Positions 16,270 to 24,903 are shown, numbered from the stretch's first letter. The stretch: DNA of 54,930 nucleotides from Leptolyngbya sp. BC1307 (GCF_002286735.1 NZ_NRTA01000029.1:1-54930); one strand, 5' to 3'. The notes: generated by a model from the letters alone, not told the origin. Numbers and translations are program-made.

Positions 16270-16289
16270 CGTTGAATATATAGTTAGCC
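16270..16289 (+). other. attC/attI-like right half-site
   Basis: CGTTGA about 8 bp before GTTAGCC (16283-16289) repeats the L'-R' layout of the attC at 17205-17220 (CGTTGA then GTTAGCT). GTTAGCC fits the core site G^TTRRRY apart from the C at position six. Recombination here would define the left end of the nucleotidyltransferase cassette. Confidence 0.5.
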
Positions 16290-16351
16290 CCCATAGACCT
16301 ATGTGCCGTAAGCGCCGCTGAACACAACCTTTAGCCTGTGAGTATCTCACC

Positions 16352-17140
16352 GTGACAAGCCTAGACGACATGCGCGATCGGATCCGTATCGCAGTGGCTA
16401 AGGCGCTTCGGCCTAGCCCGGATGTGCTCGCTGGATGGGAGGGGGGTAGCGCCGCCTTTGGAGTTGTCGACGCCTATTCGGACATCGACCTCTCCTTTCT
16501 CGTCATCGATGCCGCTTCGTTAGACGCCTTGTACGCGATCTCGGAAGAAGCGCTGCGCGAAATATCTCCGATATTGGCTAGCCATAACGCCCCGCCTGGA
16601 CGCTACTACAAGCTCAGAGATGCTGGGGATTTTCTCCTGCTAGACCTTTGTTTTTTTCGGGTAAGTGACTCCGACTACCAGCTTGATGTCGACCGCCATG
16701 GTCAAGCGGTACCTCTGTTCGACAAGGCTGACTGGTTACACGCATCGGATACGAGCGACCCCGCTAAGGCGACTGCGCGACAGCACCGGTATACTGAGTT
16801 GCAGGGATGGTTCCTGGTAAGCCAAGACTTTGTTCGAAAGGAGTTGTTGCGGGGCCGCTCTGCTGACGCCATGGCGGCTTTCTGGGGCTATACACTCCGA
16901 CCTCTTGCTGAATTGTTGCGCATGCGCTATTGCCCGGCCCGTTGGGACTTTGGAATGAGGTACCTCGACCGCGACCTGCCTCCATCGGTGCATGCGCAGT
17001 TCTGCGAATTGCTCTTCGTTCGAGACCTTAAGGACTTGGAGTACCGATTCGCCGCAGCCCAGGCCTGGGGCACCGAGCTGCTCAACGAATTGGCTGAGCG
17101 AGTGGGCTCCGAAAGCAGTGAGCCGAAGAATGGCGGCTAA
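16352..17140 (+). CDS. Nucleotidyltransferase-domain protein (gene cassette)
   Basis: 262 residues from GTG at 16352. The polymerase-beta-like nucleotidyltransferase signature GGSAAFGVVDAYSDIDLSF (about residues 30-48) has the GS and the two Asp of DxD, with a likely third acidic residue in LLDLCFF. A helical C-terminal half follows, as in aminoglycoside/lincosamide adenylyltransferase relatives. It does not match a specific ANT class that I know, so an antibiotic substrate is only a possibility. The stop codon lies inside the first bases of an attC-like site, the arrangement expected for an integron cassette. Confidence 0.82.
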   Translation: MTSLDDMRDRIRIAVAKALRPSPDVLAGWEGGSAAFGVVDAYSDIDLSFLVIDAASLDALYAISEEALREISPILASHNAPPGRYYKLRDAGDFLLLDLCFFRVSDSDYQLDVDRHGQAVPLFDKADWLHASDTSDPAKATARQHRYTELQGWFLVSQDFVRKELLRGRSADAMAAFWGYTLRPLAELLRMRYCPARWDFGMRYLDRDLPPSVHAQFCELLFVRDLKDLEYRFAAAQAWGTELLNELAERVGSESSEPKNGG

Positions 17141-17220
17141 CACTGCGCTGTAACGGACGGAATAAAGTTCTCGGTTATGATACAAAAGTTGTCTGCCGCC
17201 GTTGAGCTTCACCGTTAGCT
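17135..17220 (+). other. attC-like cassette recombination site
   Basis: R'' GGCTAAC (17135-17141) and R' GTTAGCT (17214-17220) are near-perfect inverses. Inside, GTAACGG and ACGG (17150-17160) pair with CCGCCGTTGA (17197-17206), with unpaired bases and asymmetric spacers, the hallmark of a folded attC single strand. Length 86 bp is in the normal range. The loop (about 17161-17192) is AT-rich. Confidence 0.68.
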
Positions 17221-17222
17221 AG

Positions 17223-17339
17223 CTTCGTTTAGTCGGTTGGGGCGCATTTGAAAGTTATCGGTCGTCCGAAGAAGTGGCAGAGGCTTTCAAAGCAAAGTAT
17301 CCGCAACTTGCTAGTAGAGATAGGCTAGAGAAGTTTTAG
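17223..17339 (+). pseudogene. Decapitated cassette ORF (C-terminal 38 codons)
   Basis: Starting two bases after the attC end, an open frame reads LRLVGWGAFESY, then SSEEVAEAFKAKYPQLA and ends RDRLEKF-stop. It has the composition of a real protein C-terminus (amphipathic helix, charged end), but there is no start codon between the preceding in-frame stop and the first residues. I interpret it as the tail of a cassette gene whose 5' part was removed at the integron boundary. Identity unknown. Confidence 0.5.
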
Positions 17340-17397
17340 ACCGCAGGTTAAAATTAAAAGAGTATGGGTTCGACGACTTCAATTTACGGTTACTCCT

Positions 17398-17610
17398 ATG
17401 AAATTCACTCTTAATCTTGATGAAGCACTTCTCAACGAAGCTCTTCAACTGACAAAGTTGACCACTCAAGAAGAGCTATTGAATCTAGCATTGCACGAAC
17501 TTATCAAATCGCGCCGCAAGAAAAACCTTCTCGACCTCGCGGGAAAAATTCAATTTATCTCAGATTTCGACTACAAAGCCCTACGCGAAACTCGCCATGC
17601 TGCTGATTGA
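17398..17610 (+). CDS. vapB: VapB-type antitoxin
   Basis: 70 residues. MKFTLNLDEALLNEALQLT is the ribbon-helix-helix/AbrB-like N-terminus of the VapB (DUF2191-type) antitoxins, followed by TQEELLNLALHELIKSRRKK and a C-terminal tail that would wrap the toxin. It overlaps vapC by 14 bases, the usual coupling of such pairs. The complex is expected to repress its own promoter; no operator could be pinned down in the AT-rich 60 bp upstream. Confidence 0.88.
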   Translation: MKFTLNLDEALLNEALQLTKLTTQEELLNLALHELIKSRRKKNLLDLAGKIQFISDFDYKALRETRHAAD

Positions 17611-18013
17611 TACATCAGTTTGGATTAGTGTGTTTCGCGATCGCAATGGTCAAGTACGCCAGCAACTTGAAGTATTCATTGCTGAGCGTGATGTATTACT
17701 CACTCGCTTCACCGAGCTTGAATTGCTTCAAGGCAGTCTAAACGAACGAGAATGGACGCTTCTTTCCACTTATCTTGAGGCACAAGATTATGTTGAACTC
17801 AAGCCCTCTTCCTGGCAAGCAGCCGCACGGATTTACTATGACTTACGCCGCCGGGGATTAACTGTTCGTAGCCCAATCGACTGCTGTATTGCTCAAGCTG
17901 CATTGGAGAATGATTTACTTTTGGTCCATAATGATCGAGATTTCGAAACTATAGCCCAAATCCGCTCTCTCCGAAATCTTCGCTTTCAGCCAGAAATCTC
18001 TGAGCGCACTTGA
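17597..18013 (+). CDS. vapC: VapC-type PIN-domain ribonuclease toxin
   Basis: 138 residues. PIN-domain acidic residues are in place: [12 protein letters not shown] (Asp5), TELELLQG (Glu), [12 protein letters not shown] (Asp) and [13 protein letters not shown] (Asp pair). This is the active set of Mg-dependent RNases of the VapC family, which cleave tRNA or rRNA. The stop overlaps the TTG start of the methyltransferase gene by three bases (TTGA), so toxin, antitoxin and restriction genes form one coupled operon. Confidence 0.92.
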   Translation: MLLIDTSVWISVFRDRNGQVRQQLEVFIAERDVLLTRFTELELLQGSLNEREWTLLSTYLEAQDYVELKPSSWQAAARIYYDLRRRGLTVRSPIDCCIAQAALENDLLLVHNDRDFETIAQIRSLRNLRFQPEISERT

Positions 18014-19761
18014 ACGTTACCAAGAGGATAATCGGTTTGGCAGATGGGCAGCTTAGTTTCAATTTGCATGAGAATTCGGACATCCCTTTTTCACCACAGA
18101 TTGCTGCTGCAGTCAAAGACCTATCTGAAGCCGCTGGAACTGAATCACGCGGGGCCGTTTTTACCCGCTCAGAAGTCGTTGACTTTATCCTCGACTTAGC
18201 GGGCTATACCGAAGATCAACCCCTTTACGAAAAGCGGCTTTTGGAGCCCTCGTTTGGCGCTGGTAATTTCTTACTGCCTATCGTGAGCCGACTGATGTCT
18301 GCATGGCGAAACGCGAAAGGAAAACTCGAAGATCTGGGCAATGCCGTCTACGCTGTCGAACTACACCACAAGACGTATCACAAAACATATACGGCGGTGG
18401 TCTCTTTGCTTCAGCAAGAAGGTCTTACCAGTCAAACAGCTATAGAACTAGCGGGTCGTTGGCTGTTTCAAGGAGACTTTTTGTTAGCGCCCTTAAACAG
18501 AAAATTCGACTTTGTGATCGGCAACCCTCCCTACGTCCGACAGGAGATGATACCGGCTCCACTGCTTGCCGAGTATCGGCGTCGCTACCAGACAATCTAT
18601 GACCGGGCCGACCTCTATATCCCATTCATCGAACGGTCATTGTCTCATTTAGCGCCAGGCGGCAGCTTAGGCTTTATATGCGCCGATCGCTGGATGAAGA
18701 ACCGCTATGGAGGCCCCCTACGTAGCCTTATAGCCAAGCAGTTCCATCTCAAGACCTATGTTGATATGGCCGGTACCTCAGCGTTTTATTCTGAAGTAAG
18801 CGCTTATCCGGCGATTACTATCATCAGCCGAGAGCCACCGGCAGCTACCCGCATTGCTCACTGCAGCGACATCAGCCGAACCACCCTCGCCGCATTAGCC
18901 AAAGCGATGCAGAAGCAAACACTGCCTCAAGAACCCGGAACTGTGCGAGAACTCGTTCAAGTTACAAACGGCGCAGCGCCCTGGCTATTAGAATCATCGG
19001 CTCAAATAGCTTTGATTCGCCGTCTTGAGCAGCAATTTCCAAAACTGGAAGAGATCGGCTGCAAAGTCGGCATCGGAGTCGCAACAGGCGCGGACAAAGT
19101 ATTTATCGATGATTACGAAACCCTAGACGTAGAGCCCGATCGCAAGCTTCCATTAGTGACCGTAAAAGATATCAGATCAGGTGAGGTAAAATGGCACGGA
19201 AAGGGGGTCATCAACCCGTTTTCGGAAGGTAATGGCCTCGTAAATTTGCACGACTATCCGCGTCTAAGCCGCTACCTGAATATCCACCGAGAAGTCATTG
19301 CCAGTCGTCACTGTGCAAAAAAGAATCCCGTTAACTGGTATCGCACCATTGACCGTATTACGCCTGCCCTGGCCTCCAAGCCAAAGCTTTTAATCCCCGA
19401 TATTAAAGGCGAGGCGCACATCGTTTTTGAAGAGGGGAAACTATACCCCCACCACAATCTTTACTACCTGACATCTGAACAGTGGCACCTAAGGGCACTG
19501 CAAGCTGTAATGCTCTCCTCCCTCACCCGTCTTTTCATAGCGACCTACTCAACAAAACTTCGGGGTGGATTTCTCCGGTTTCAGGCGCAATACCTGCGCC
19601 GTATCCGCATTCCACACTGGGCAGACGTGCCCGAAACGCTACAGCTAGAGCTAGTAGATGCGGGCACCAAAAGAGACTTACACCTGTGCAACCTTGCCGC
19701 TTTTAAGCTTTACAGGCTAACTGATGAAGAAAGATCTGCCTTGGGAGGAAATAAACAGTAA
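18010..19761 (+). CDS. Type II N6-adenine DNA methyltransferase (M.PaeR7I/M.XhoI-like)
   Basis: 583 residues from a TTG at 18010. N6-adenine methyltransferase motifs: AdoMet-binding [15 protein letters not shown] (about residue 77) and catalytic NPPYVRQE (about 173). The C-terminal half ([29 protein letters not shown]) is a target-recognition region as in Eco57I-like enzymes. It is paired with a PaeR7I/XhoI-family nuclease, so it should methylate the A in CTCGAG. The next gene's ATG follows the TAA with no gap. Confidence 0.88.
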   Translation: MNVTKRIIGLADGQLSFNLHENSDIPFSPQIAAAVKDLSEAAGTESRGAVFTRSEVVDFILDLAGYTEDQPLYEKRLLEPSFGAGNFLLPIVSRLMSAWRNAKGKLEDLGNAVYAVELHHKTYHKTYTAVVSLLQQEGLTSQTAIELAGRWLFQGDFLLAPLNRKFDFVIGNPPYVRQEMIPAPLLAEYRRRYQTIYDRADLYIPFIERSLSHLAPGGSLGFICADRWMKNRYGGPLRSLIAKQFHLKTYVDMAGTSAFYSEVSAYPAITIISREPPAATRIAHCSDISRTTLAALAKAMQKQTLPQEPGTVRELVQVTNGAAPWLLESSAQIALIRRLEQQFPKLEEIGCKVGIGVATGADKVFIDDYETLDVEPDRKLPLVTVKDIRSGEVKWHGKGVINPFSEGNGLVNLHDYPRLSRYLNIHREVIASRHCAKKNPVNWYRTIDRITPALASKPKLLIPDIKGEAHIVFEEGKLYPHHNLYYLTSEQWHLRALQAVMLSSLTRLFIATYSTKLRGGFLRFQAQYLRRIRIPHWADVPETLQLELVDAGTKRDLHLCNLAAFKLYRLTDEERSALGGNKQ

Positions 19762-20499
19762 ATGGCGCTTGATCTTGTCGATTATGAACAGAAAGCACGC
19801 GAGGCTGTGAAGGCTTTTTGGGGCAACCGCGAGGCCGCGAGGCAAAAGCAAATCGAGACGGGTAAGGCTGACCAGGGCGATCGCGCTGGCGTCACAGCAG
19901 GCAAAAATATGGATGGATTCTTGGCCTTGATCATCGGCCTTGTTCAAGCCAATGGGCTAGCTGACGCCGAGATTCATCAGAACCGGGCAATGTTGGCTTT
20001 ACCAGGCTACTTCCGGCCAACCAAGCTGTGGGATCTGCTGGTTATCTATAAAAGTGAGCTGATTGCGGCCATTGAGCTAAAGAGCCAGGTTGGGTCTTTT
20101 GGAAATAATTTTAACAACCGTACTGAAGAAGCGATTGGCACTGCCCATGATTTTTGGACTGCTTACCGCGAAGGGGCCTTAGGCAAACAGCCGCGCCCCT
20201 TCGTGGGCTGGCTGATGATGGTTGAGGATGCCCCTGAATCCAGAAGAGAAATCAGAAATGCATCACCGCACTTTCCTGTTTTTGAGGAGTTTCAGGCAGC
20301 ATCGTATCTCAGACGATATGACTTGCTTTGTCAGAAATTAGTACAGGAGCAGCTTTACACTACCGCCGCCCTGATTACGTCATCGCGCAGCGCTGTAGAG
20401 AATGGCGAGTTTACAGAAATGTCAACAATGACGGGGCTAAGGACATTTGTCACTACCCTGGCGGGTCACGTTGCCGCAGAGTCCGCCAGGCTTGAGTAA
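19762..20499 (+). CDS. Type II restriction endonuclease, PaeR7I/XhoI family
   Basis: 245 residues, the usual size of XhoI/PaeR7I. Family landmarks include [26 protein letters not shown] and the PD-(D/E)xK active site read as LWDLLV...AIELKSQVG (Asp, then Glu-x-Lys), then [18 protein letters not shown]. The family recognises CTCGAG. ATG at 19762 directly abuts the methyltransferase stop (TAAATG). It appears intact. Specificity is inferred from the family, not tested. Confidence 0.93.
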   Translation: MALDLVDYEQKAREAVKAFWGNREAARQKQIETGKADQGDRAGVTAGKNMDGFLALIIGLVQANGLADAEIHQNRAMLALPGYFRPTKLWDLLVIYKSELIAAIELKSQVGSFGNNFNNRTEEAIGTAHDFWTAYREGALGKQPRPFVGWLMMVEDAPESRREIRNASPHFPVFEEFQAASYLRRYDLLCQKLVQEQLYTTAALITSSRSAVENGEFTEMSTMTGLRTFVTTLAGHVAAESARLE

Positions 20500-20526
20500 A
20501 GCGGAGCGCCCAAACCAACGCCCAAA

Positions 20527-20560
20527 TTAATGACAGTGGTCATTAAAGTTACGCCTGATA
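20527..20560. repeat. 8-bp hairpin plus 14-bp direct repeat at the island's right end
   Basis: TTAATGAC (20527-20534) and GTCATTAA (20539-20546) form a perfect stem with a 4-nt loop. AGTTACGCCTGATA follows at 20547-20560, identical to 16095-16108 in the first unit of the attI-like array. The hairpin has no T-run, so it may be a structural end or weak terminator. Confidence 0.6.
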
Positions 20561-20665
20561 GCTAGCCAACCAGAGTATAGCGGGTCCTAATGGTACGGGC
20601 TGGCAGCAGACGGTCAACAGCGACTATTGGGTTGCCATGTCTATCTACCGTTGCCCGGTTGACTG

Positions 20666-21403
20666 TTAGCCGATCAGCCCGAAGTATATCGCGAGCGGTA
20701 GACCGATGAAGCCGATGGCGATCGCTCCCCCCAACACCGCACTCGCCGCATACACAGCAGGCCGAGTCTCTACACCAACTGACTGCAACGCGCTCCAGAT
20801 GCCGTGCCGCAAATGCAGCCCGAGAATGCTCAAGACCAGTACATAGCCAGCGGTGTAGCCCGGCTTGTGAAAGGTTTCAAAGACCAGGCGGGCCAGGTCG
20901 CGCTCAGAGGAACCGGGCAGTCGGTAGTAGGTACCGAATTTGAAGGTTGCCAAATGCACCACCAGGAATGCGCCGAGCACCAGACCCGAGATAAGCATGG
21001 TGCGAGAGCTGAGCGTTTGGCGGCTAGGTTCACCGGCTGAGGCGTACTCTGCGTAGTCAACCGGGCGGGCCTGACGTTTGCCTATGTAGATCTTGATGCC
21101 GATAGCGGCATGGATGAGGGCGATCGCACTCAGCCCAAACTCCACCGTATAGGTCAGTGGCCCCAGCGCTTCAATGGTGTGGGCCAGCTGGTTGTAAGCA
21201 GACGCACTAACAAGCAGCGTCAGATTACCCAGCAAATGCCCCACCACGAAAGTCACTAGCGCCAGGCCCGTCACCCCTGTCAGCAGCTTCCTGCCAACCG
21301 ACGACTGATAGAGGCCGACGATTCCAGTTGACTGGTTGGCTAGGACTTGAGTGGCGGGGGCTTGAATGGCTGAGGCTTGAGTAGATTGAGATTGAGAAGC
21401 CAT
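20666..21403 (-). CDS. sdhC: Succinate dehydrogenase cytochrome b subunit
   Basis: 245 residues, SdhC of the cytochrome b558 type: about five transmembrane helices (KLLTGVTGLALVTFVVGHLLGNL; YTVEFGLSAIALIHAAIGIKI; RTMLISGLVLGAFLVVHLATF; GYVLVLSILGLHLRHGIWSA; AASAVLGGAIAIGFIG). His residues in VGHLLGN, LIHAA, VVHLATF and LHLRHG are placed to ligate heme. The N-terminal ~25 residues are a Gln/Ala repeat-like extension. Its start overlaps the cyclophilin stop. Feeds electrons from succinate to the quinone pool. Confidence 0.9.
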   Translation of the reverse strand: MASQSQSTQASAIQAPATQVLANQSTGIVGLYQSSVGRKLLTGVTGLALVTFVVGHLLGNLTLLVSASAYNQLAHTIEALGPLTYTVEFGLSAIALIHAAIGIKIYIGKRQARPVDYAEYASAGEPSRQTLSSRTMLISGLVLGAFLVVHLATFKFGTYYRLPGSSERDLARLVFETFHKPGYTAGYVLVLSILGLHLRHGIWSALQSVGVETRPAVYAASAVLGGAIAIGFIGLPLAIYFGLIG

Positions 21404-21822
21404 CAGTCTTCAATCTTGACTGACACAATCTCATCTCCTTTCTCAATCTTATTGACCACATCCATGTCTTCGGTCTTACCAAAAACGGTGTGAATGCCGT
21501 CTAAGTGAGACTGAGGCTCGTGGCAGATGAAAAACTGACTGCCGCCAGTGTCTTTACCTGCGTGGGCCATAGAAAGGGTACCAGCTTCGTGCTTGTTGGG
21601 GTTGATTTCGCATTTGATCTGATAGCCAGGGCCGCCGGTACCGACGCCGTCTGGGCAGCCTCCCTGAACCATAAAGTTAGGAATTACCCGGTGAAAATTC
21701 AGCCCGTCGTAAAAGCCATCTTTAGAGAGCTTCACGAAATTGGCTACGGTATTCGGCGCGTCTTGGTCAAACAAGTTCAGGTTGATCGTTCCTTTACTGG
21801 TCTCCATAATTGCACGGGTCAT
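21403..21822 (-). CDS. Cyclophilin-type peptidyl-prolyl cis-trans isomerase
   Basis: 139 residues, short cytosolic cyclophilin: [29 protein letters not shown] starts the barrel, the active-site strand reads [15 protein letters not shown] (catalytic Arg), then [19 protein letters not shown]. No signal peptide. Overlaps sdhC by one base (TGATG), so the two are probably translated from one message. Catalyses proline isomerisation in protein folding. Confidence 0.92.
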   Translation of the reverse strand: MTRAIMETSKGTINLNLFDQDAPNTVANFVKLSKDGFYDGLNFHRVIPNFMVQGGCPDGVGTGGPGYQIKCEINPNKHEAGTLSMAHAGKDTGGSQFFICHEPQSHLDGIHTVFGKTEDMDVVNKIEKGDEIVSVKIED

Positions 21823-21893
21823 AAAACGATCCTTATTTTTTCAAACGATGGGCAGCAGTCTGTCACTAGGCGAGTCTCTAGGCCAGCCGCACG

Positions 21894-21917
21894 TTCAGGT
21901 TCACATTCAGGTTCACA
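21894..21917. repeat. 12-bp perfect tandem duplication
   Basis: TTCAGGTTCACA occurs at 21894-21905 and 21906-21917, in the leader of the cyclophilin-sdhC pair, whose start lies at 21822. Confidence 0.85.
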
Positions 21918-21986
21918 GCTAAACGGGGAGGATGGCTTGAGCGATCGCCATCCGTCATTCTATCGCGTCAGACTCAGCCTTTGCCT

Positions 21987-22322
21987 TTAAGAAGTCTGTA
22001 TAGGGGTGTCTAATTCGCGGTTGTAGGCAGCTTCGATCACTTCAAGGCGGGTTTCAAAATCTAGCTTCATCAGCTCGGTATGCCGCATGTGATTGTCTTG
22101 GTAGTGCTCTATGTTTTTGGTCAAATGCTGCTCATGGTCGGCCTGCATCCGGGCAGTTGCCGCCTGTAGCTGATTTTCATAATCGCCAGCGAGCTGCTGG
22201 AGATGTAGCTGGTTATTTTTGAGTGCGCTGAGCAATCGTTTCACTCGCTGCATCAATAGCCAATAGACGAGGGCCGCTACCACTACGCCAACACTCAGTC
22301 CGATGAAGAGCCCGATTAGCAC
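21987..22322 (-). CDS. Small membrane-anchored coiled-coil protein
   Basis: 111 residues: an N-terminal transmembrane helix (LIGLFIGLSVGVVVAALVYWLL), then a long helical, Gln/His/Leu-rich coiled coil (LKNNQLHLQQLAGDYENQLQ; ARMQADHEQHLTKNIEHY). Topology resembles small YtxH/ZapG-type anchors, but no family is recognised. It lies upstream of the cyclophilin on the same strand. Function unknown. Confidence 0.7.
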   Translation of the reverse strand: MLIGLFIGLSVGVVVAALVYWLLMQRVKRLLSALKNNQLHLQQLAGDYENQLQAATARMQADHEQHLTKNIEHYQDNHMRHTELMKLDFETRLEVIEAAYNRELDTPIQTS

Positions 22323-22548
22323 CGATCCACGGCTCCATTTGCGAGGGTTATCTAGTGAGGATTATGCCTTACAGTTGGGCCGGGCGACTAACCCGACTGT
22401 GAGGAAATATTACAACCGCAACCGATTGTATCAATGCCTATCACGAAACGTAGCGATAAAAGATAGGGTTTTCAGTAAGATAGAAGGTATTGATCCTAGA
22501 TCGCACAATGATAATAGATTACAAACATCGTGAAGAGGAAATGAGCTT

Positions 22549-23115
22549 TTGAGTGATCCCTATAGAGTAATGGCTGAAAAGATGGTTGGTATTTCTCCGG
22601 AGACGGCAGCACCCGATTTGCTAGCGCCTGATGGCCAGCTAGAGATGCGGCCCAGAGCAGATGACCACCCCAGGGCCCCTATAGATGAAGCAGCAAAAGC
22701 CTTGGCTATGACCATCGCTGAAGCGGCTGACGACCGTAAAGCAGGCGATATCACCATCCTGCAAACAGGTGATGTTTCCTACCTGGCTGATTACTTTGTC
22801 ATTGCCACGGGCTTTTCTAGGGTTCAGGTGCGGGCGATCGCCAACAGCATCAGTACGATGGTCGCCGATCAGCTTGGCCGTCAGCCGCTGCGCACAGAGG
22901 GCATGAGCGAGGGGCGCTGGGTGCTGCAAGACTATGGCGAAGTGATTGCCCATGTCTTTATGCCCGACGACCGCGAGTTTTACGATTTAGAAGCCTTTTG
23001 GGGTCATGCAGAGCGCGTTGAGTTTGTGCCTGCGCCGCCGGTTTCGTTGGCCAATCCAAGCAGCTCTCATCCAGACAGCTCCGATCCAGACAGCCCCCAT
23101 CTAAATAGCTACTAA
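22549..23115 (+). CDS. rsfS: Ribosome silencing factor RsfS
   Basis: 188 residues. The RsfS/Iojap domain spans about residues 47-160 ([43 protein letters not shown]). It binds L14 on the large subunit and blocks subunit joining under starvation. The start is a TTG at 22549 with AGAGGAA about eight bases upstream; an ATG at 22541 opens only a four-codon frame, so it is not used for this gene. The C-terminus ends in a Ser/Asp-repeat. Followed by a CGLD27 gene 15 bases away. Confidence 0.9.
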   Translation: MSDPYRVMAEKMVGISPETAAPDLLAPDGQLEMRPRADDHPRAPIDEAAKALAMTIAEAADDRKAGDITILQTGDVSYLADYFVIATGFSRVQVRAIANSISTMVADQLGRQPLRTEGMSEGRWVLQDYGEVIAHVFMPDDREFYDLEAFWGHAERVEFVPAPPVSLANPSSSHPDSSDPDSPHLNSY

Positions 23116-23130
23116 CTAGCCCTAAAAAAT

Positions 23131-23646
23131 GTGATGAACGGCGATGTAAAAAGCTCTCTCAGTGCCCCCTGCCCGGTACCGGCAGAGCAAATTCCGATCA
23201 AAGAATACGAGGGCATGAGCGCGTCCTGGTTTTATAGCTGGGGGGCGCGGCCTCTACAGGGATATCTGGTACCCATTATCAGCCTGTGGCTGCTGAGCTG
23301 GCTGGTGGTTGGCCCGATGGCGGCGGTCAGCTTTGAACCAGCCCGGTTTTTTCTTCAGTTTTCGCTGAGTGCGGCTCTAGGGGCTTTGCTGCTGCCCGCT
23401 TTGGCCCTTACCCAGCTCTATGTGGGCTGGCGACATGTGAGCGATCGCCTCCTACAGCGGTCGGTCTTTTACGAAGAGTCGGGCTGGTACGACGGCCAGG
23501 TGTGGGAAAAGCCTGAAGATGTGTTTAATCGCGATCGCCTGATTGCCGACTATCAGGTTCAACCAATTTTGCAACGTCTGCAAAAAACCTTTGCCATTCT
23601 TTTCGGATTAGTTGCTTTGAGTCTTGTCAGTTGGCAGTTTGTGTAA
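23131..23646 (+). CDS. CGLD27/DUF1230 (Ycf36-like) membrane protein
   Basis: 171 residues from GTG at 23131 or 170 from the ATG at 23134. CGLD27 family, conserved in cyanobacteria, algae and plants (green-lineage proteins, linked to photosynthesis or iron in plants, but not mechanistically understood). Seen here: YEGMSASWFYSWGARPL, two helices (ISLWLLSWLVVGPMAAV; LGALLLPALALTQLYVG), RLLQRSVFYEESGWYDGQ and a final helix. Fifteen bases after rsfS, so probably an operon. Confidence 0.88.
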   Translation: MMNGDVKSSLSAPCPVPAEQIPIKEYEGMSASWFYSWGARPLQGYLVPIISLWLLSWLVVGPMAAVSFEPARFFLQFSLSAALGALLLPALALTQLYVGWRHVSDRLLQRSVFYEESGWYDGQVWEKPEDVFNRDRLIADYQVQPILQRLQKTFAILFGLVALSLVSWQFV

Positions 23647-23647
23647 G

Positions 23648-23711
23648 AAGCTGAATCTTTGGAAAGCTAAATCTTTGGAAAGCTAAATCTTTGGAAGGCT
23701 AAGTCTTTGGG
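23648..23711. repeat. 16-bp tandem repeat, four copies
   Basis: AAGCTGAATCTTTGGA, two identical AAGCTAAATCTTTGGA, then AGGCTAAGTCTTTGGG, head to tail, directly after the CGLD27 stop. The clearest of the private tandem duplications in this window. Confidence 0.92.
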
Positions 23712-23771
23712 CATGGGGTCTTGAAGAGTAGGCATTTCTGAGCCCTTTACCTATCACTACGGAATCTATGT

Positions 23772-24725
23772 ATGAATAGAGCGAGCCGTCATTCTTCGTC
23801 ACTGCTTGAGGTTCAGCTACTCAGAGAAGGCATCGTTGAATCGACTCACAAGGTTCACGCGGTCGCCTGTGATAATCGGGGGCGCGTATTGGCCAGCGCG
23901 GGCGATGCTGAGTTTGGTAGCTTTATCCGCTCTGCGCTTAAGCCTTTTCAAGCACTGTCAGTCACCACGACTGGCACCATAGAAGCGTTCAACCTGACCG
24001 ATAAAGATCTCGCCATCATCTGTAGCTCGCATCAGGGCAATTTAGAGCAGGTGCGGCAGGCGTTTAATATTCTCTGGCGCTGCGACGTAGAGCCCTTGGC
24101 TTTGCAGTGCCCGACGCCTAGCCATAAAAGCACGCCGCTGGCGCACAATTGCTCAGGCAAACACGCGGGTATGCTGGCGGTCTGCAAGCAGCGCGGCTGG
24201 TCGTTGGATGGGTATTTGCAGCGATCGCATCCGGTGCAAAAGCTGATCATCGACAAAGTGGCCGAGCTGTTGGGCATGCCGCCGGATGAATTCATCTGCG
24301 CTCACGACAACTGCGGCGCACCGACTTACTTTATGCAAATCAACCAGATGGCGACCCTGTTCGCTAAGCTTGCCTCGGGGGAAAGCCTTGACATGGAGCG
24401 CATTGCCAGGGCGATGACCAGCTACCCGATGATGATTTCTGGCCCTGAGGGGTTTGACAGTCAGCTGATGTCGCTCAGCGAAGGTGCGCTGGTGAGCAAG
24501 TCTGGCGCAGAAGGCATTCAGTGTATTGGTCGGGTGGGCGAAGGCATGGGAATTGCTATCAAAGTGGTGGATGGCTCTAAGCGGGCCAAATATGCCACTG
24601 CCGTCTATCTACTCAAGCAGCTTGGGTGGATTACGCCTGATGTCTCAGAAGAGCTGGCTGAGCAGTTTATGATGCCAGGCAAATACACCCGCCTGGATGT
24701 AGTGGGTGAGCTACCGCTGATTTAG
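23772..24725 (+). CDS. L-asparaginase II-type asparaginase
   Basis: 317 residues, COG4448 asparaginase family, distinct from the E. coli-type AnsA/AnsB fold. Markers: CSSHQGNLEQVRQA, the NCSGKHAGMLAVC motif with the catalytic-type Ser/Lys, HDNCGAPTYFM, and MISGPEGFDSQLM. Hydrolyses asparagine to aspartate plus ammonia; cytosolic, no signal peptide. The ATG at 23772 follows the 16-bp repeat array. A tRNA gene follows on the same strand. Confidence 0.88.
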   Translation: MNRASRHSSSLLEVQLLREGIVESTHKVHAVACDNRGRVLASAGDAEFGSFIRSALKPFQALSVTTTGTIEAFNLTDKDLAIICSSHQGNLEQVRQAFNILWRCDVEPLALQCPTPSHKSTPLAHNCSGKHAGMLAVCKQRGWSLDGYLQRSHPVQKLIIDKVAELLGMPPDEFICAHDNCGAPTYFMQINQMATLFAKLASGESLDMERIARAMTSYPMMISGPEGFDSQLMSLSEGALVSKSGAEGIQCIGRVGEGMGIAIKVVDGSKRAKYATAVYLLKQLGWITPDVSEELAEQFMMPGKYTRLDVVGELPLI

Positions 24726-24818
24726 CAGGCTGCTCAAAAAAGTTTGCCGACATTCCCCACAAACGAGCTTTAACCGGCTATACTTGTTAAGCGTTAAATA
24801 AAAAATAAACGCACGCAT

Positions 24819-24895
<77 letters not shown>

Positions 24896-24903
24896 AATAA
24901 CAT

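Larger units (their letters stand above)
15894..20560. mobile_element. Accessory island: decayed integron plus TA/restriction operon
   Basis: This span groups the collapsed integrase, attI-like repeat array, nucleotidyltransferase cassette with attC, second cassette remnant, vapBC, and the XhoI-type restriction-modification pair. A 14-bp direct repeat (AGTTACGCCTGATA) lies at 16095-16108 and 20547-20560. HIP1 is sparse here compared with the flanks. The left boundary is set by the integrase remnant and the right by the repeat; whether the TA/RM genes arrived with the integron or separately is not resolved. Confidence 0.6.

Noticed and set aside
17341-20526. vapBC and the restriction genes as further integron cassettes
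   Set aside because: I found no attC-like site after vapC or after the endonuclease; the genes are overlapped as an operon, so separate acquisition is equally possible.
22303-22533. 76-codon plus-strand frame between the coiled-coil gene and rsfS
   Set aside because: It begins inside the opposite-strand gene, shows no family resemblance, and contains likely promoter sequence for rsfS.
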